The notes: a model not told the origin generated them from the letters alone. 64,000 nt of DNA from an uncultured Bacteroides sp. (GCF_963677945.1 NZ_OY782578.1:3005258-3069257), one strand, 5' to 3'; numbered from the stretch's first letter, positions 6,839 to 16,234 are shown. Program-made: numbers and translations.

Positions 6839-8917
6839 ATGAAAAGATTACTCGTGATAACATTTTTATTTTATTTTTGCCTGGGGATGAAAGCTCAGGT
6901 TAGTGATACAACATCCGTTGCTATTGACAGTGTTTTGCATAAATTACCCGAGGTTATGGTTAAAGGAGAACGCCCAATGGTAAAGGCTTCGGAAGGCAAA
7001 CTTATTTATGATTTGCCTCGTATAGTAAGTAATTTGCCAGTTGAGAACGCTTACGATGCCATAAAGGAGCTTCCGGGGGTTATGGATCAGCAAGGAGTAT
7101 TAACCCTGGCCGGATCGGCTGTCAATATAATAATCAATGGAAAAGTTAGTACGATGAGTACTGAACAACTTACAGATTTATTAAGAAGTATTCCTGTGTC
7201 GAGAATTGAAAAAGCTGAGGTTATGTATGCTGCACCGGCAAGGTACAATGTGCGTGGCGCTGTGATTAACCTGATTCTAAAATCGGGTATGGGACAGGAA
7301 CCTTCTCTTGTGGGAGAACTTTATTCTGCATGGACACAGAAACATTATGAGAATTTTGAAGAAAGAGGTAGCGTACTCTTCTCCTCTGAAAAGCTTTCGG
7401 CAGATATTCTTTACAATTATAAAAAAGAACGTGAATACTCTGGTAACGACAGATTTAATAAGCATCTGTTCAATGGTACTGAATATAATCTGAGACAGAT
7501 TACCAATGGAAATTCAAGTAGTGAGGATAATAATGTGCGATTAGGTATGGACTATTCATTTACTAAGGATAATATTTTAAGCTTTGTCTATTCCGGGCAG
7601 TTCTCAAACGGATCTTATCATAATGCTACTACGGGCTCAGAGGTAAGTAAAGCTAATAAATACGATGACAGTCAGCTTCATAATCTGAAATTAGATTACC
7701 AGTCATCATTTGGAATGAAGATGGGCTCAGAGTTTACTTACTATAAAAATCCATGCTCACAGTTATTTTCCGGTGTAATGAATAACACAAACACTCATTT
7801 TCTATCGGAAGATCAGCAAAGAATCAATAAATGGATGTTCTATATTAATCAAAGCCATAAATTACCTGCCGGTTGGGGAATAAATTATGGCGTACAATAC
7901 ACCACATCTACCGATAATAGTTACCAGTATTACTTTGATGACGTAACTGGAGACTATATACCTACAAATTCCATGGACAGCAGACATAAAGAGCATACGT
8001 TCAATGGCTTTGCCGGATTCAATAAGAATTTTGGAGAAAAACTATCCATTGATGCATCTCTTGCTGCTGAGCATTATAAAACTGCAGTCTGGAATGAGTG
8101 GACACTTTATCCAACTCTCAATGCTACTTATACCCTTAAACCGGGACAGATTTTACAATTATCTTTCTCCGGCAACAAGCAATATCCCTCTTACTGGAGC
8201 ACCAATAATACAATCAGCTATGTAAGTAGCTATGTAGAAGTACAGGGAAACCCTTATTTAAGGCCTTCTCGTGAATACGAGACAAACCTTACATACATTC
8301 TGAAAAGCAAGTATATATTTTCTGCATTCTTCAATCATGTACCCGATTACTTCACACAACTCCCCTATCAGTCACCCGACAGATTGACGCTGGTTTATAA
8401 ATATCATAACTTTAATTATCAGCAGCAAGCCGGATTGCAGACTGTTATTCCGTTCAGCGTGAAGGAGTTTCTTAATTCACGACTTACTTTAGTGGGCTAT
8501 TACAAACGTGAAAAGAATAATGATTTCTACAATATACCTTTTGACCGCAGCAAATATTCATTTATGGTAAACATGAATAATACTTTTACAGTTTCTTCAA
8601 AACCAGATATCAAATTCATGCTTACCGGATTCTATCAGAACGGAACTATTCAGGGAATATACGATCTGAGTAGTTCTTACAATGTTAATACGGCTCTGAG
8701 ATGGACATTCGCAAATAAATACGCACAAATAACCCTGAAAGGAGACGATTTATTCAATACGAATCTTATCAAAACTAATATAGATTATGTCGATCAGTTC
8801 AGCACAATGAAGACTCTTATGAATAATCGTTCTTTTACCCTTTCATTTAGTTACAAGTTTGGCAATTACAAGGAAAAATCACGCAAAGCTGTTGACACTT
8901 CCCGGTTCAGTAAATAG
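6839..8917 (+). CDS. Outer-membrane beta-barrel protein, TonB-receptor-like with plug
   Basis: Predicted outer-membrane protein of 692 residues. The ATG at 6839 gives a signal peptide (MKRLLVITFLFYFCLGMKAQ); a TTG 27 nt upstream is a poorer start. After the leader, LPEVMVKGERPMV begins a plug-like region of about 100 residues (KELPGVMDQQG, AVNIIINGK, RIEKAEVMYAAPARYNVRGA). Alternating hydrophobic and aromatic strands of a large barrel run to the C-terminus. It resembles the OMP_b-brl (PF14905-type) family. No carboxypeptidase-regulatory domain and no SusD neighbour are present, so it is not a classical Sus pair. It diverges from the two-component operon, which suggests regulation by it. The substrate is unknown. 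Confidence 0.88.
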   Translation: MKRLLVITFLFYFCLGMKAQVSDTTSVAIDSVLHKLPEVMVKGERPMVKASEGKLIYDLPRIVSNLPVENAYDAIKELPGVMDQQGVLTLAGSAVNIIINGKVSTMSTEQLTDLLRSIPVSRIEKAEVMYAAPARYNVRGAVINLILKSGMGQEPSLVGELYSAWTQKHYENFEERGSVLFSSEKLSADILYNYKKEREYSGNDRFNKHLFNGTEYNLRQITNGNSSSEDNNVRLGMDYSFTKDNILSFVYSGQFSNGSYHNATTGSEVSKANKYDDSQLHNLKLDYQSSFGMKMGSEFTYYKNPCSQLFSGVMNNTNTHFLSEDQQRINKWMFYINQSHKLPAGWGINYGVQYTTSTDNSYQYYFDDVTGDYIPTNSMDSRHKEHTFNGFAGFNKNFGEKLSIDASLAAEHYKTAVWNEWTLYPTLNATYTLKPGQILQLSFSGNKQYPSYWSTNNTISYVSSYVEVQGNPYLRPSREYETNLTYILKSKYIFSAFFNHVPDYFTQLPYQSPDRLTLVYKYHNFNYQQQAGLQTVIPFSVKEFLNSRLTLVGYYKREKNNDFYNIPFDRSKYSFMVNMNNTFTVSSKPDIKFMLTGFYQNGTIQGIYDLSSSYNVNTALRWTFANKYAQITLKGDDLFNTNLIKTNIDYVDQFSTMKTLMNNRSFTLSFSYKFGNYKEKSRKAVDTSRFSK

Positions 8918-8944
8918 AGACTCTTACGTTAAACTTCACTTATA

Positions 8945-10477
8945 TCACTTTTTTAGCTTAAGCTCATAAAGGTCATTCCTTCTATCCTTCAGGTTTCTTA
9001 CACTACCGTAGGTATGGAGCTCGTTAAGCAAGTTCAAATCCACATCAGACACCAGAATCATTTCGGTGTTTGGTGTGGCTTCTGCACACTTTCCATCAGT
9101 AGGGAATGCAAAATCGCAAGGAGTGAATACTCCGGATTGTGCGTACTGTATATCCATATTGTGCACGCGCGGCAAATTTCCCACACTTCCTGCTATAACC
9201 ACAAAGCATTCATTCTCAATAGCACGGGCCTGAGCACAGATTCTTACGCGTGAATAACCGTTTTGTGTATCGGTAAGAAAAGGGACAAAGAGTACCTGCA
9301 TTCCCTGATCGGCCATGATACGCGTCAGTTCCGGATATTCCACGTCATAGCAAATCAGTATTCCTATCTTCGCGCAATCGGTGTCAAAGGTTTTAATAAC
9401 CTTTCCGCCTGAAAGCCCCCAGCTTTTAGTTTCATCGGGAGTAACGTGAATTTTCTCGTAAGTATCAAAGGTGCCATCTCGGCGGCATAGGAATCCCACA
9501 TTGTAGAGGTCATTTCCACGAAGCTGCGGCATGCTTCCGGTAATTATATTAATATTATAGCTGATTGCCAAGTTTATAAAGCGCTTCCTCATCTCATTAG
9601 TATATTTGGCAAGCTCGCGAATGGCCTGAGATTCACCCAAGTGATTGAATTTTGCCATCAATGGTGCATTGAAATACTCCGGGAAAAGTACAAAATCACT
9701 TTTATAATCGGAAACAGCATCCACAAAGAATTCTACTTGTTCAAATACATCGTCAATTGTCTTGTAAGCACGCATCTGCCATTGCACCAATCCCAGTCTG
9801 ATAGTGGTTTTTTGAGGGACAAACTCTTGTGTTGGTGGCTGATAATAAATATTATCCCATTGCAAAAGGCATGCATAGTGACAAGATTCTTCGTCATTAG
9901 GTAGATAGTTTGTCATCACCTTACGCACGTGAAAATCGTTTGATAACTGAAAGGTAAGTACCGGATCGAAGATCTCTTTCTTACTGACTTTATGTATATA
10001 CTCCTTAGGACGCAAATCCTGAGCATATTTGTGATAATTTGGTATTCTACCACTAAACATGATAGCCTTCAGGTTCAGCGTTTCACAAAGTTCTTTGCGG
10101 TAATCATACATTCTTCTGGCTAGTCTGAGGCCACGGAATTCAGGATGAATAAAGACCTCTATACCATAGAGAATGTTTCCCTCCGGATTATGAGTATTAA
10201 AAGTTTCCTGTCCTGTAACAGAAGCGTAAGTATGATCGTTTTTCACCATATCGTAATCAACGATAATGGAAAGCGCACATCCCACTATTTTGTTATCTAC
10301 AACCACCACAATCTGTCCTTCCGGAAAGATTGTGATTAACTTTTCTATTTGTTCACGCGACCAAAATACGTCGCTTCCATCTGAATATGTTCTGGTAAAT
10401 GATTGTGAGAGTTGGGCATAATCGTCCAGCTGCAGAGAACGTATTTTTACTTTGCTTATTTTATGCATAGGTTCCAT
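8945..10477 (-). CDS. GNAT acetyltransferase fused to a nitrilase-family hydrolase
   Basis: Two-domain cytoplasmic protein of 510 residues. Residues about 10-200 form a GNAT N-acetyltransferase fold, with the acetyl-CoA loop region GIEVFIHPEFRGLRLARRMY at 105-124. Residues about 225-505 form a carbon-nitrogen hydrolase. The nitrilase triad is E267 (FPEYFNAP), K342 (YEKIHV) and C376 (LICYDVEYPE). This fusion is widespread as an annotated architecture, but its substrate is unknown to me; an amide or omega-amide that is acetylated or hydrolysed is plausible. It converges on the barrel gene with a 27-bp gap. Its own promoter was not identified. Confidence 0.92.
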   Translation of the reverse strand: MEPMHKISKVKIRSLQLDDYAQLSQSFTRTYSDGSDVFWSREQIEKLITIFPEGQIVVVVDNKIVGCALSIIVDYDMVKNDHTYASVTGQETFNTHNPEGNILYGIEVFIHPEFRGLRLARRMYDYRKELCETLNLKAIMFSGRIPNYHKYAQDLRPKEYIHKVSKKEIFDPVLTFQLSNDFHVRKVMTNYLPNDEESCHYACLLQWDNIYYQPPTQEFVPQKTTIRLGLVQWQMRAYKTIDDVFEQVEFFVDAVSDYKSDFVLFPEYFNAPLMAKFNHLGESQAIRELAKYTNEMRKRFINLAISYNINIITGSMPQLRGNDLYNVGFLCRRDGTFDTYEKIHVTPDETKSWGLSGGKVIKTFDTDCAKIGILICYDVEYPELTRIMADQGMQVLFVPFLTDTQNGYSRVRICAQARAIENECFVVIAGSVGNLPRVHNMDIQYAQSGVFTPCDFAFPTDGKCAEATPNTEMILVSDVDLNLLNELHTYGSVRNLKDRRNDLYELKLKK

Positions 10478-10680
10478 AGCTGATACATTTTATTTGATAT
10501 ATAAATAACAAAAGTATAGTAAATAATCCGAATAACATTCGCTTATGGTTAGATTTCTGCTTTTATTGATCTGGTTCTATTGGAACAGATAACTAGTTTT
10601 AAAGATTCTCTTGTCGTTATTAGTTTATTAAAAGGTGATTTTACATCAAATTGCATAGGATAAAAGTCACATAGCTAGCA

Positions 10681-10704
10681 AAGAAACAACTATATTTGTT
10701 TCTT
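10681..10704. promoter_or_regulatory. Inverted repeat over a -7 element upstream of GH115
   Basis: AAGAAACAA (10681-10689), 6 nt, then TTGTTTCTT (10696-10704) is a perfect 9-bp inverted repeat. The octamer TATATTTG (10691-10698), an exact -7 consensus, lies inside it. A repressor bound here would block the promoter. The start codon is 50 nt downstream. No good -33 box is seen at the right distance, which would fit an activator-dependent promoter. Confidence 0.55.
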
Positions 10705-10748
10705 GAAAATTATTATATCCCTTTGTTAAAATAGAGAATTAATACACC

Positions 10749-13562
10749 ATGAAACACATATTCCGTCCATTCTTGCTATTTATTTGCTGTGAAGCTACCT
10801 TTTCTCCTGTCTTTGCCGAAGACTTTCCTTTAATAATGCAAGGCAAAACAAATACTGTTTATTTAAATAAGAACGAAAAGCCGGTAGTACAAACAGCTAT
10901 GGACATGTTTTTATCGGATATGCAAGAGGTATCAGATAAGAAACCTGCAACTGAGAATTCACTTGATAATGCTTCAATAATTGTTGCAACAATCGGAAAA
11001 TCGAAAGAGACAGATGAATGGCTGAAAAAACAAAACATTTCTACTGCAGATATAAAGAACAAATGGGAAGCGTTTAAAATTGAAGTTATTCAAAAGAATA
11101 ATCATTCTTACCTGGTAGTATTGGGAAGCGATGAACGAGGCACTGCTTACGGAATATTGGAACTCTCACGTATAATAGGTGTTTCTCCATGGTGCTGGTG
11201 GGCTGATTCTGCACCTGTTAAGAAAAAAAACCTTAGTCTTCCCGAAGGTTATGTGAATGTACAGCAACCATCCGTACAGTTCAGAGGAATTTTCCTGAAT
11301 GATGAAGATTGGGGATTAATGCCGTGGAGTAGCAAGAACTTTGAAGCAACCCCTGTAAAAGGTCAGATTGGCCCTAAAACTTACGCTAAAATATTCGAAT
11401 TATTGTTGCGTCTTCGTGCAAATACCATTTGGCCCGCTATGCACGAATGTACCGTTCCGTTTTATTTTGTGAACGGCACAAAAGAAATGGCCGATAAATA
11501 TGGAATTGTCATGGCAACTTCTCATTGTGAACCGTTAATGAGGAACAGTGCCGGAGAGTGGGATGCTAAGAAATACGGTCAATATAATTACCTCACTAAT
11601 AAAGATTCTATTATATATTACTGGACTGAACGGCTGAAAAAGGTTGGCCAGTCAGAGAATATCTATACGATTGGAATGAGAGGTGTACACGACGGGCAGA
11701 TGCAGGGAGTAAAAACACTGGATGAGCATACCAAAGCTTTAAATCAGGTAATTCAGGACCAGAGAAACTTATTATCTCGCTACGTTAATGCCGATGTAAC
11801 CAAAGTGCCTCAGGTATTTGTGCCATACAAAGAAGTATTAAGTGTATACGATAATGGATTACAAGTGCCGGATGATGTAACATTGATATGGTGCGATGAT
11901 AACTATGGTTACATAACCCGACTTAGCAATGAACAGGAAAGACAGAGGAAGGGTGGATCGGGTGTTTATTATCATATCTCTTATTGGGGACGTCCGCACG
12001 ATTATTTGTGGCTTTGCACTACTTCACCGGCTCAGATTTATACAGAAATGAAACGTGCCTGGGATTATGGCGCACAAAAACTATGGATTCTAAATGTAGG
12101 CGATATTAAACCGGGAGAATATGATATTGAATTCTTTATGGATTTGGCATGGAACATTAATAATGTTCATCCAAACAATATTTCCCGGCATTTAGAGAAC
12201 TGGCTTACAAGAGAATTCGGTTCTGAAGCTGGAAGTGAACTGACTCCATTGATGGATAAATATTATCAGTTGGCCGATATTCGTAAACCGGAACACATGG
12301 GCTGGAGCAGAGTTGAAGAACCATCCGTTCCAGGAAATAAAACTCCGGTAATTGATAGTGAATTTAATCCGTTTGCTTTTGGTGATGAGTTGCAGAAACG
12401 TGCAGATGAATACTCTGTTCTGGCAAATAGAGTGAAAGAAATTGGTGAGAAAATCCCGGTTGAACAACGCGAAGCATATTTCGAACTTGTTCAATATCCC
12501 GTTTGTAGTGCCGCTGCTATGAATCATAAACTCTTGTATGCACAAAAATCCCGCTTTTTTGCTCGTTACAATCTGCTTGCAGCTAATGAATATGCCAGCC
12601 TGAGCACTAAAGCTTTCAATGAGATTGCTCAAATGGCGCAGACTTACAATACGGATATTCAGGATGCTAAATGGAACAGAATGATAGATATGAAGCCTCG
12701 TAATCTGCCGGTTTTCCAACCTTCTGTATTACCCGATAAAATACTTTCCCAGCCATCTGCTCCGGCTTTGGTTTGGATAGAGGGCGACAGTATCCCATTG
12801 GAAATAGAATGTCCGGTTAATCTTATTACTTTGGTACGTGGTGCGGATAATCAAACGTTTATATCGTTATTCAACAGAAGTAATAAACCAACTGAATGGA
12901 AGGTGGAAAAGGCTCCAGAATGGTTAAAGATTAAGGAGGTAGATACGACACTAAAGTTTGAGAAAAAATTAGTAGTCAGTGCCGACTGGAAACAAATTAC
13001 TGATGATTTCTTAGGTATTTGCTTGTTGACTGTAGATGATAAAATGTACCAGTTAAACGTATGTACGCAGAATATAAGTCCCGGCATAATGACCGAAGCA
13101 AACGGAATGATTGCCTGTAATGCGGCAGATTATAAATCGGCATCAAAGGGAACTCAGGTTATTCAGGGATTGGGACACAGTGCAAAAGCTGTTTCTCTTC
13201 CACAAAATGGTGAAATAACTTATGATATTTACACAACTTCTATCGGAGAAGTGGCATTGAAAGTGGCATTAATACCGGGACATCCAGTAAATGGTGGTGA
13301 TATTCGTTATGCTGTTTCCATAGATGATGAAAAGCCGCAGATTGTTTCTTACAAAACCGGATTCCGCACAGAGCCTTGGAAAATTAATGTGCTGAGAAAT
13401 CAATCGCTGAACACTACTCTTCATAAAATAAACATTCCGGGAAAGCACACCATTCGTATCAGTGCACTCGATCCGGAAGTTATTGTTGATCAGCTTATGC
13501 TTGATTTTCAGAAAGGAAGAAAGTTCTATCAGATTCCGGTAGAAGCAACAATGAATAAATAG
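10749..13562 (+). CDS. GH115 xylan alpha-1,2-glucuronidase-like enzyme, secreted
   Basis: Glycoside hydrolase of 937 residues, the usual length of GH115. A signal peptide (about 1-23, ending SPVFAED) sends it to the periplasm or surface. Family-type segments include SPWCWWADSAPV (about 156-167), FRGIFLNDEDWGLMPW (about 180-195), TIWPAMHECTVPFYF, MRGVHDGQMQG and IWCDDNYGYI. The C-terminal part (about 780-930) resembles a carbohydrate-binding beta domain. The enzyme removes (4-O-methyl) glucuronic acid from xylan side chains, feeding the uronate genes at 23696-28271. It is not in a Sus-type cluster. Its last 34 bp overlap the convergent gene at 13529. Confidence 0.92.
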   Translation: MKHIFRPFLLFICCEATFSPVFAEDFPLIMQGKTNTVYLNKNEKPVVQTAMDMFLSDMQEVSDKKPATENSLDNASIIVATIGKSKETDEWLKKQNISTADIKNKWEAFKIEVIQKNNHSYLVVLGSDERGTAYGILELSRIIGVSPWCWWADSAPVKKKNLSLPEGYVNVQQPSVQFRGIFLNDEDWGLMPWSSKNFEATPVKGQIGPKTYAKIFELLLRLRANTIWPAMHECTVPFYFVNGTKEMADKYGIVMATSHCEPLMRNSAGEWDAKKYGQYNYLTNKDSIIYYWTERLKKVGQSENIYTIGMRGVHDGQMQGVKTLDEHTKALNQVIQDQRNLLSRYVNADVTKVPQVFVPYKEVLSVYDNGLQVPDDVTLIWCDDNYGYITRLSNEQERQRKGGSGVYYHISYWGRPHDYLWLCTTSPAQIYTEMKRAWDYGAQKLWILNVGDIKPGEYDIEFFMDLAWNINNVHPNNISRHLENWLTREFGSEAGSELTPLMDKYYQLADIRKPEHMGWSRVEEPSVPGNKTPVIDSEFNPFAFGDELQKRADEYSVLANRVKEIGEKIPVEQREAYFELVQYPVCSAAAMNHKLLYAQKSRFFARYNLLAANEYASLSTKAFNEIAQMAQTYNTDIQDAKWNRMIDMKPRNLPVFQPSVLPDKILSQPSAPALVWIEGDSIPLEIECPVNLITLVRGADNQTFISLFNRSNKPTEWKVEKAPEWLKIKEVDTTLKFEKKLVVSADWKQITDDFLGICLLTVDDKMYQLNVCTQNISPGIMTEANGMIACNAADYKSASKGTQVIQGLGHSAKAVSLPQNGEITYDIYTTSIGEVALKVALIPGHPVNGGDIRYAVSIDDEKPQIVSYKTGFRTEPWKINVLRNQSLNTTLHKINIPGKHTIRISALDPEVIVDQLMLDFQKGRKFYQIPVEATMNK

Positions 13563-13933
13563 AAAAGAAAAAACAACATAAATAATAATATAATCGTTGC
13601 CAAATACCAGTAATGCTTTGTCCAGGTAATATTACAACCAAGACATACCAAAAACAGAACTATAGCTGCAATTGGAAATATGTTTATTTCATAAACGATC
13701 ATTACTAGTGGTAATTCTCTACCGTGGTCAGGATAAAATGGTCCGATAAAATAGAAATACAGTACAAATAGTAGAATAGAAAAAAGTATTCCTTCGATAA
13801 ATAGTAATAACGGATTGCGACTAAATATTGAATTGTGACATTGATCTTTTCTCAAAAAAGGAAAGATCGCGAATACTAGTATAGGTATTACGTTTATAAA
13901 GACGATAATTATAAAAATACTCTTCTCTATCAT
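13529..13933 (-). CDS. Small four-helix membrane protein, unknown function
   Basis: Hypothetical inner-membrane protein of 134 residues with about four hydrophobic helices (about 5-25, 42-64, 76-98 and 106-130). I recognise no family. The ATG at 13933 lies 4 bp after the AbgT stop codon, so it is the last gene of the kinase-regulator-transporter group. Its 3' end overlaps the end of the GH115 gene on the other strand (13529-13562). Composition, spacing and strand all support a real gene, but nothing in the sequence gives a function. An accessory subunit of the transporter is only a guess. Confidence 0.7.
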   Translation of the reverse strand: MIEKSIFIIIVFINVIPILVFAIFPFLRKDQCHNSIFSRNPLLLFIEGILFSILLFVLYFYFIGPFYPDHGRELPLVMIVYEINIFPIAAIVLFLVCLGCNITWTKHYWYLATIILLFMLFFLFYLFIVASTGI

Positions 13934-13937
13934 ATTA

Positions 13938-15392
13938 TTATATTCCCAACGGAATATTGAGTAAATACCAAACGACGAAAAAGGCTGTCCAGGATACTAA
14001 TATAGCAAGCGAATAGCGCCAGGTATATTTCAGCAAGGAACTGTAATTAGCTTGCTTATCATATTGCTGCATATATGCCAAAATTAAAGGCATATAGAAC
14101 AAGAACGGTGTAATTGCATTAGTGGCACTGTCTCCAATACGGAAGGCACACTGAGTTAAGTCGGGGTTGATTCCCATTGCGGCGAACATCGGAACAAATA
14201 TAAAGGCCATAAAGGTCCACTTTGCCGTTGCAGAAACCATTATGAGGTTAATCGTCGTTGTAAACAAGATAAATAACAACAAGGTTATAAAGCTGCTTGT
14301 ATGAATTGAAGTCAGAAGGTTTGCTCCCATTATCGCCAGACATTTGTCCAGACGGGAGTATTCAAAACAAGCAAACATCTGTGCCGCAAAAAAGGCAATA
14401 ACAAAATACACACCCAGCAACTGCATAGGGTGTGATAGTCCGGTTATAACGTCAGAATCTCTGCGGTAGCGTCCGGATGCAAATCCATAGATAGTTCCCA
14501 TCAAGCCAATGCCAAAGGAAATAAGGAATAATACTCCAAAAATAAATGGAGAGCGAGTTAAACTACCGGTTATTCCTCTCAAAATTCCCCACGGAGAAAA
14601 GGTTGCCAAAACAATGATCAGCGTATAAATAATTCCGGCTCCAAGAGATATCATTAATGCACGTTGCTCTTTTCGTGTGAGCGATTTATAATTATCATAA
14701 GGTGCATGTCCTGTGTATTCGCCTAATGTTGGTAAAAGACTCTTTTTGGTAATATAGTAAATTACAGCTGTAACAACAAACGTAGAGGCAAACATAAAAT
14801 AGTAGTTAGATAGTGCACCTACATTTCCCTGATAAGTAGTCATGGTTGCTGCTGCTTCCTGGGTTATTCGTGCCAGAATTGGATCGAGTGTACTGACAAA
14901 CAGATTTGCACTAAATCCACAGGCAACAGATACGTAGGCGGTTACTATTCCTGCTACAGGATGTAGTTTGACCGATTGAAACAAGGTGGCAGCAATTGGT
15001 ATAAGGATAATATATCCTGCATCGCCCACAATATTGGAAAGAACTCCTAGCAAAATAACGATTAGGATTACCCCTTCCTGACTGTGATGCTTTTTCAGAC
15101 TTCTTCTTATACAAGCTCCAATAAAACCGGAATGCTCTGCCACACCTACACCGAACATAGCCACCATAACCATTCCCAAAGGAGCAAATCCGGTAAAATT
15201 AGTAATTACATGACGCAATAACCAGCGGATTCCTTCGGGACCTAAGAGACTTTGTGCGCGGATAACTTCACCCGTCTGAGGATTAATCACGCGAAGTCCG
15301 TAGATATCAAATATCCACGAAAGCATGATAACTGCTACGGTGAGCAGTAAAAACATGGTAGCCGGGTGAGGCATTCGCAATTTATTCTTCAT
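13938..15392 (-). CDS. AbgT-family transporter
   Basis: Inner-membrane transporter of 484 residues with about 11-12 hydrophobic helices. AbgT-family features include the long periplasmic stretch after helix 1 (VINPQTGEVI), NIVGDAGYIILIPIAATLF, FSANLFVSTLDPI and GDSATNAITPFLFYMP. E. coli AbgT imports p-aminobenzoyl-glutamate. Other members export sulfonamides or act as antimetabolite pumps, so the substrate here is open. I chose the ATG at 15392 over a TTG at 15410. With this start the gene overlaps the response-regulator stop by 11 bp, which indicates translational coupling with the signalling gene. Confidence 0.9.
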   Translation of the reverse strand: MKNKLRMPHPATMFLLLTVAVIMLSWIFDIYGLRVINPQTGEVIRAQSLLGPEGIRWLLRHVITNFTGFAPLGMVMVAMFGVGVAEHSGFIGACIRRSLKKHHSQEGVILIVILLGVLSNIVGDAGYIILIPIAATLFQSVKLHPVAGIVTAYVSVACGFSANLFVSTLDPILARITQEAAATMTTYQGNVGALSNYYFMFASTFVVTAVIYYITKKSLLPTLGEYTGHAPYDNYKSLTRKEQRALMISLGAGIIYTLIIVLATFSPWGILRGITGSLTRSPFIFGVLFLISFGIGLMGTIYGFASGRYRRDSDVITGLSHPMQLLGVYFVIAFFAAQMFACFEYSRLDKCLAIMGANLLTSIHTSSFITLLLFILFTTTINLIMVSATAKWTFMAFIFVPMFAAMGINPDLTQCAFRIGDSATNAITPFLFYMPLILAYMQQYDKQANYSSLLKYTWRYSLAILVSWTAFFVVWYLLNIPLGI

Positions 15393-16110
15393 CTGCTTCA
15401 AGATTATCAAGATCTATGATACGAAGTTCAAGTGCACGAACCACCAGACGAGTGGCATTCACTCCTACCCGTTCACCAGGACCAAACAAACGTGCAACCA
15501 AATCGTTCTGTCGTTTCTCCAAGGATTTTACGCCAAAAGGCATACCTTTCAAGTTGGCAATCATATCTTTGGTATATCCTAAGGCAAGGTGGCGAAGGAA
15601 ACGCTCATCATATTCGTCAATATCATAGTCTATTACAGCTTCCTGACGCAAAGCATCGTTGGTTACCGACTTCTTGAAACGATCTACAATCTTTTCCAGA
15701 ATAGGATAATTGAATACCAGTTTCTTGCCATCCATTACAGCTTGAACATCTGTCTTGGTAAGCAGCTCGCCTGTCTTCAGAATAATTCCGTCTGCTCCTG
15801 CATTAAGTACATCCACCCACAGTTTTTCATTGAGCACTTCGCCTGTAAATATCAAGACCCGTACATCTTTGTACTTTTTACGTAGGTTTTTGCAGATATC
15901 TACACCAATGGTTGTTGAACCTCCTAACCCAAGATCGAGCAAAACCATGTCGGGCACCTGAACTTCTATCAGTGGCCAGAATTCTTTTTCGGTCATCGCT
16001 GTACCAATTACTTCGGCACTGGGTATTTCGTGACGAAATATCTCTTCTGTTCCTTTAAGCTCCAGCTTTACATCTTCTACAATGATAACTTTAAATTTCT
16101 TATCTTCCAT
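15382..16110 (-). CDS. LuxR/NarL-type response regulator next to the double kinase
   Basis: Cytoplasmic response regulator of 242 residues. The receiver domain (about 7-130) has E12/D13, phospho-acceptor D59 in MVLLDLGLGG, T94 in LIFTGE and the switch Lys in GIILKTGEL. The C-terminal part contains a LuxR-like helix-turn-helix (FLRHLALGYTKDMIANLKG, then KSLEKRQNDLVARL, about 181-212), a slightly divergent form. It lies 119 bp downstream of the giant kinase gene on the same strand, so it is its probable partner. Array B of TGTACA-type boxes sits in that gap. The gene overlaps the downstream transporter gene. Confidence 0.9.
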   Translation of the reverse strand: MEDKKFKVIIVEDVKLELKGTEEIFRHEIPSAEVIGTAMTEKEFWPLIEVQVPDMVLLDLGLGGSTTIGVDICKNLRKKYKDVRVLIFTGEVLNEKLWVDVLNAGADGIILKTGELLTKTDVQAVMDGKKLVFNYPILEKIVDRFKKSVTNDALRQEAVIDYDIDEYDERFLRHLALGYTKDMIANLKGMPFGVKSLEKRQNDLVARLFGPGERVGVNATRLVVRALELRIIDLDNLEADEE

Positions 16111-16163
16111 TGTTTCTTTATACTATATTTAATACGTTTATTCTTTATATCTTTTTAAAATGA

Positions 16164-16234
16164 TCTACACTTTATATTTAAAAGGTGTACACCTTGTTTT
16201 ATTTACTCTACATTATTTTATAAAAAGCTCTACT
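16164..16234. repeat. Array B: four TCTACA/TGTACA boxes at 22, 21 and 22 bp
   Basis: Boxes are TCTACA (16164), TGTACA (16186), TCTACA (16207) and TCTACT (16229). The second box is the core of a perfect 14-bp palindrome, AAGGTGTACACCTT (16182-16195). The array fills the gap between the kinase stop and the response-regulator start, and box 4 overlaps the kinase stop codon. It is clearly related in sequence to array C at 46469 (same palindrome, then TTTACTCTACA after 6-7 nt) and shares spacing with array A at 2408. Either it regulates the downstream gene or it is a dispersed repeat family. Confidence 0.8.

Noticed and set aside
12192-12719. 175-codon minus-strand frame
   Set aside because: It is antisense to the middle of the GH115 gene, has no domain, and lacks a promoter or sensible neighbour.
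16182-16195. Palindrome AAGGTGTACACCTT as a simple transcription terminator
   Set aside because: It is a loop-less palindrome not followed by a run of T on the minus strand, and the copy at 46487-46500 sits within the same four-box context.
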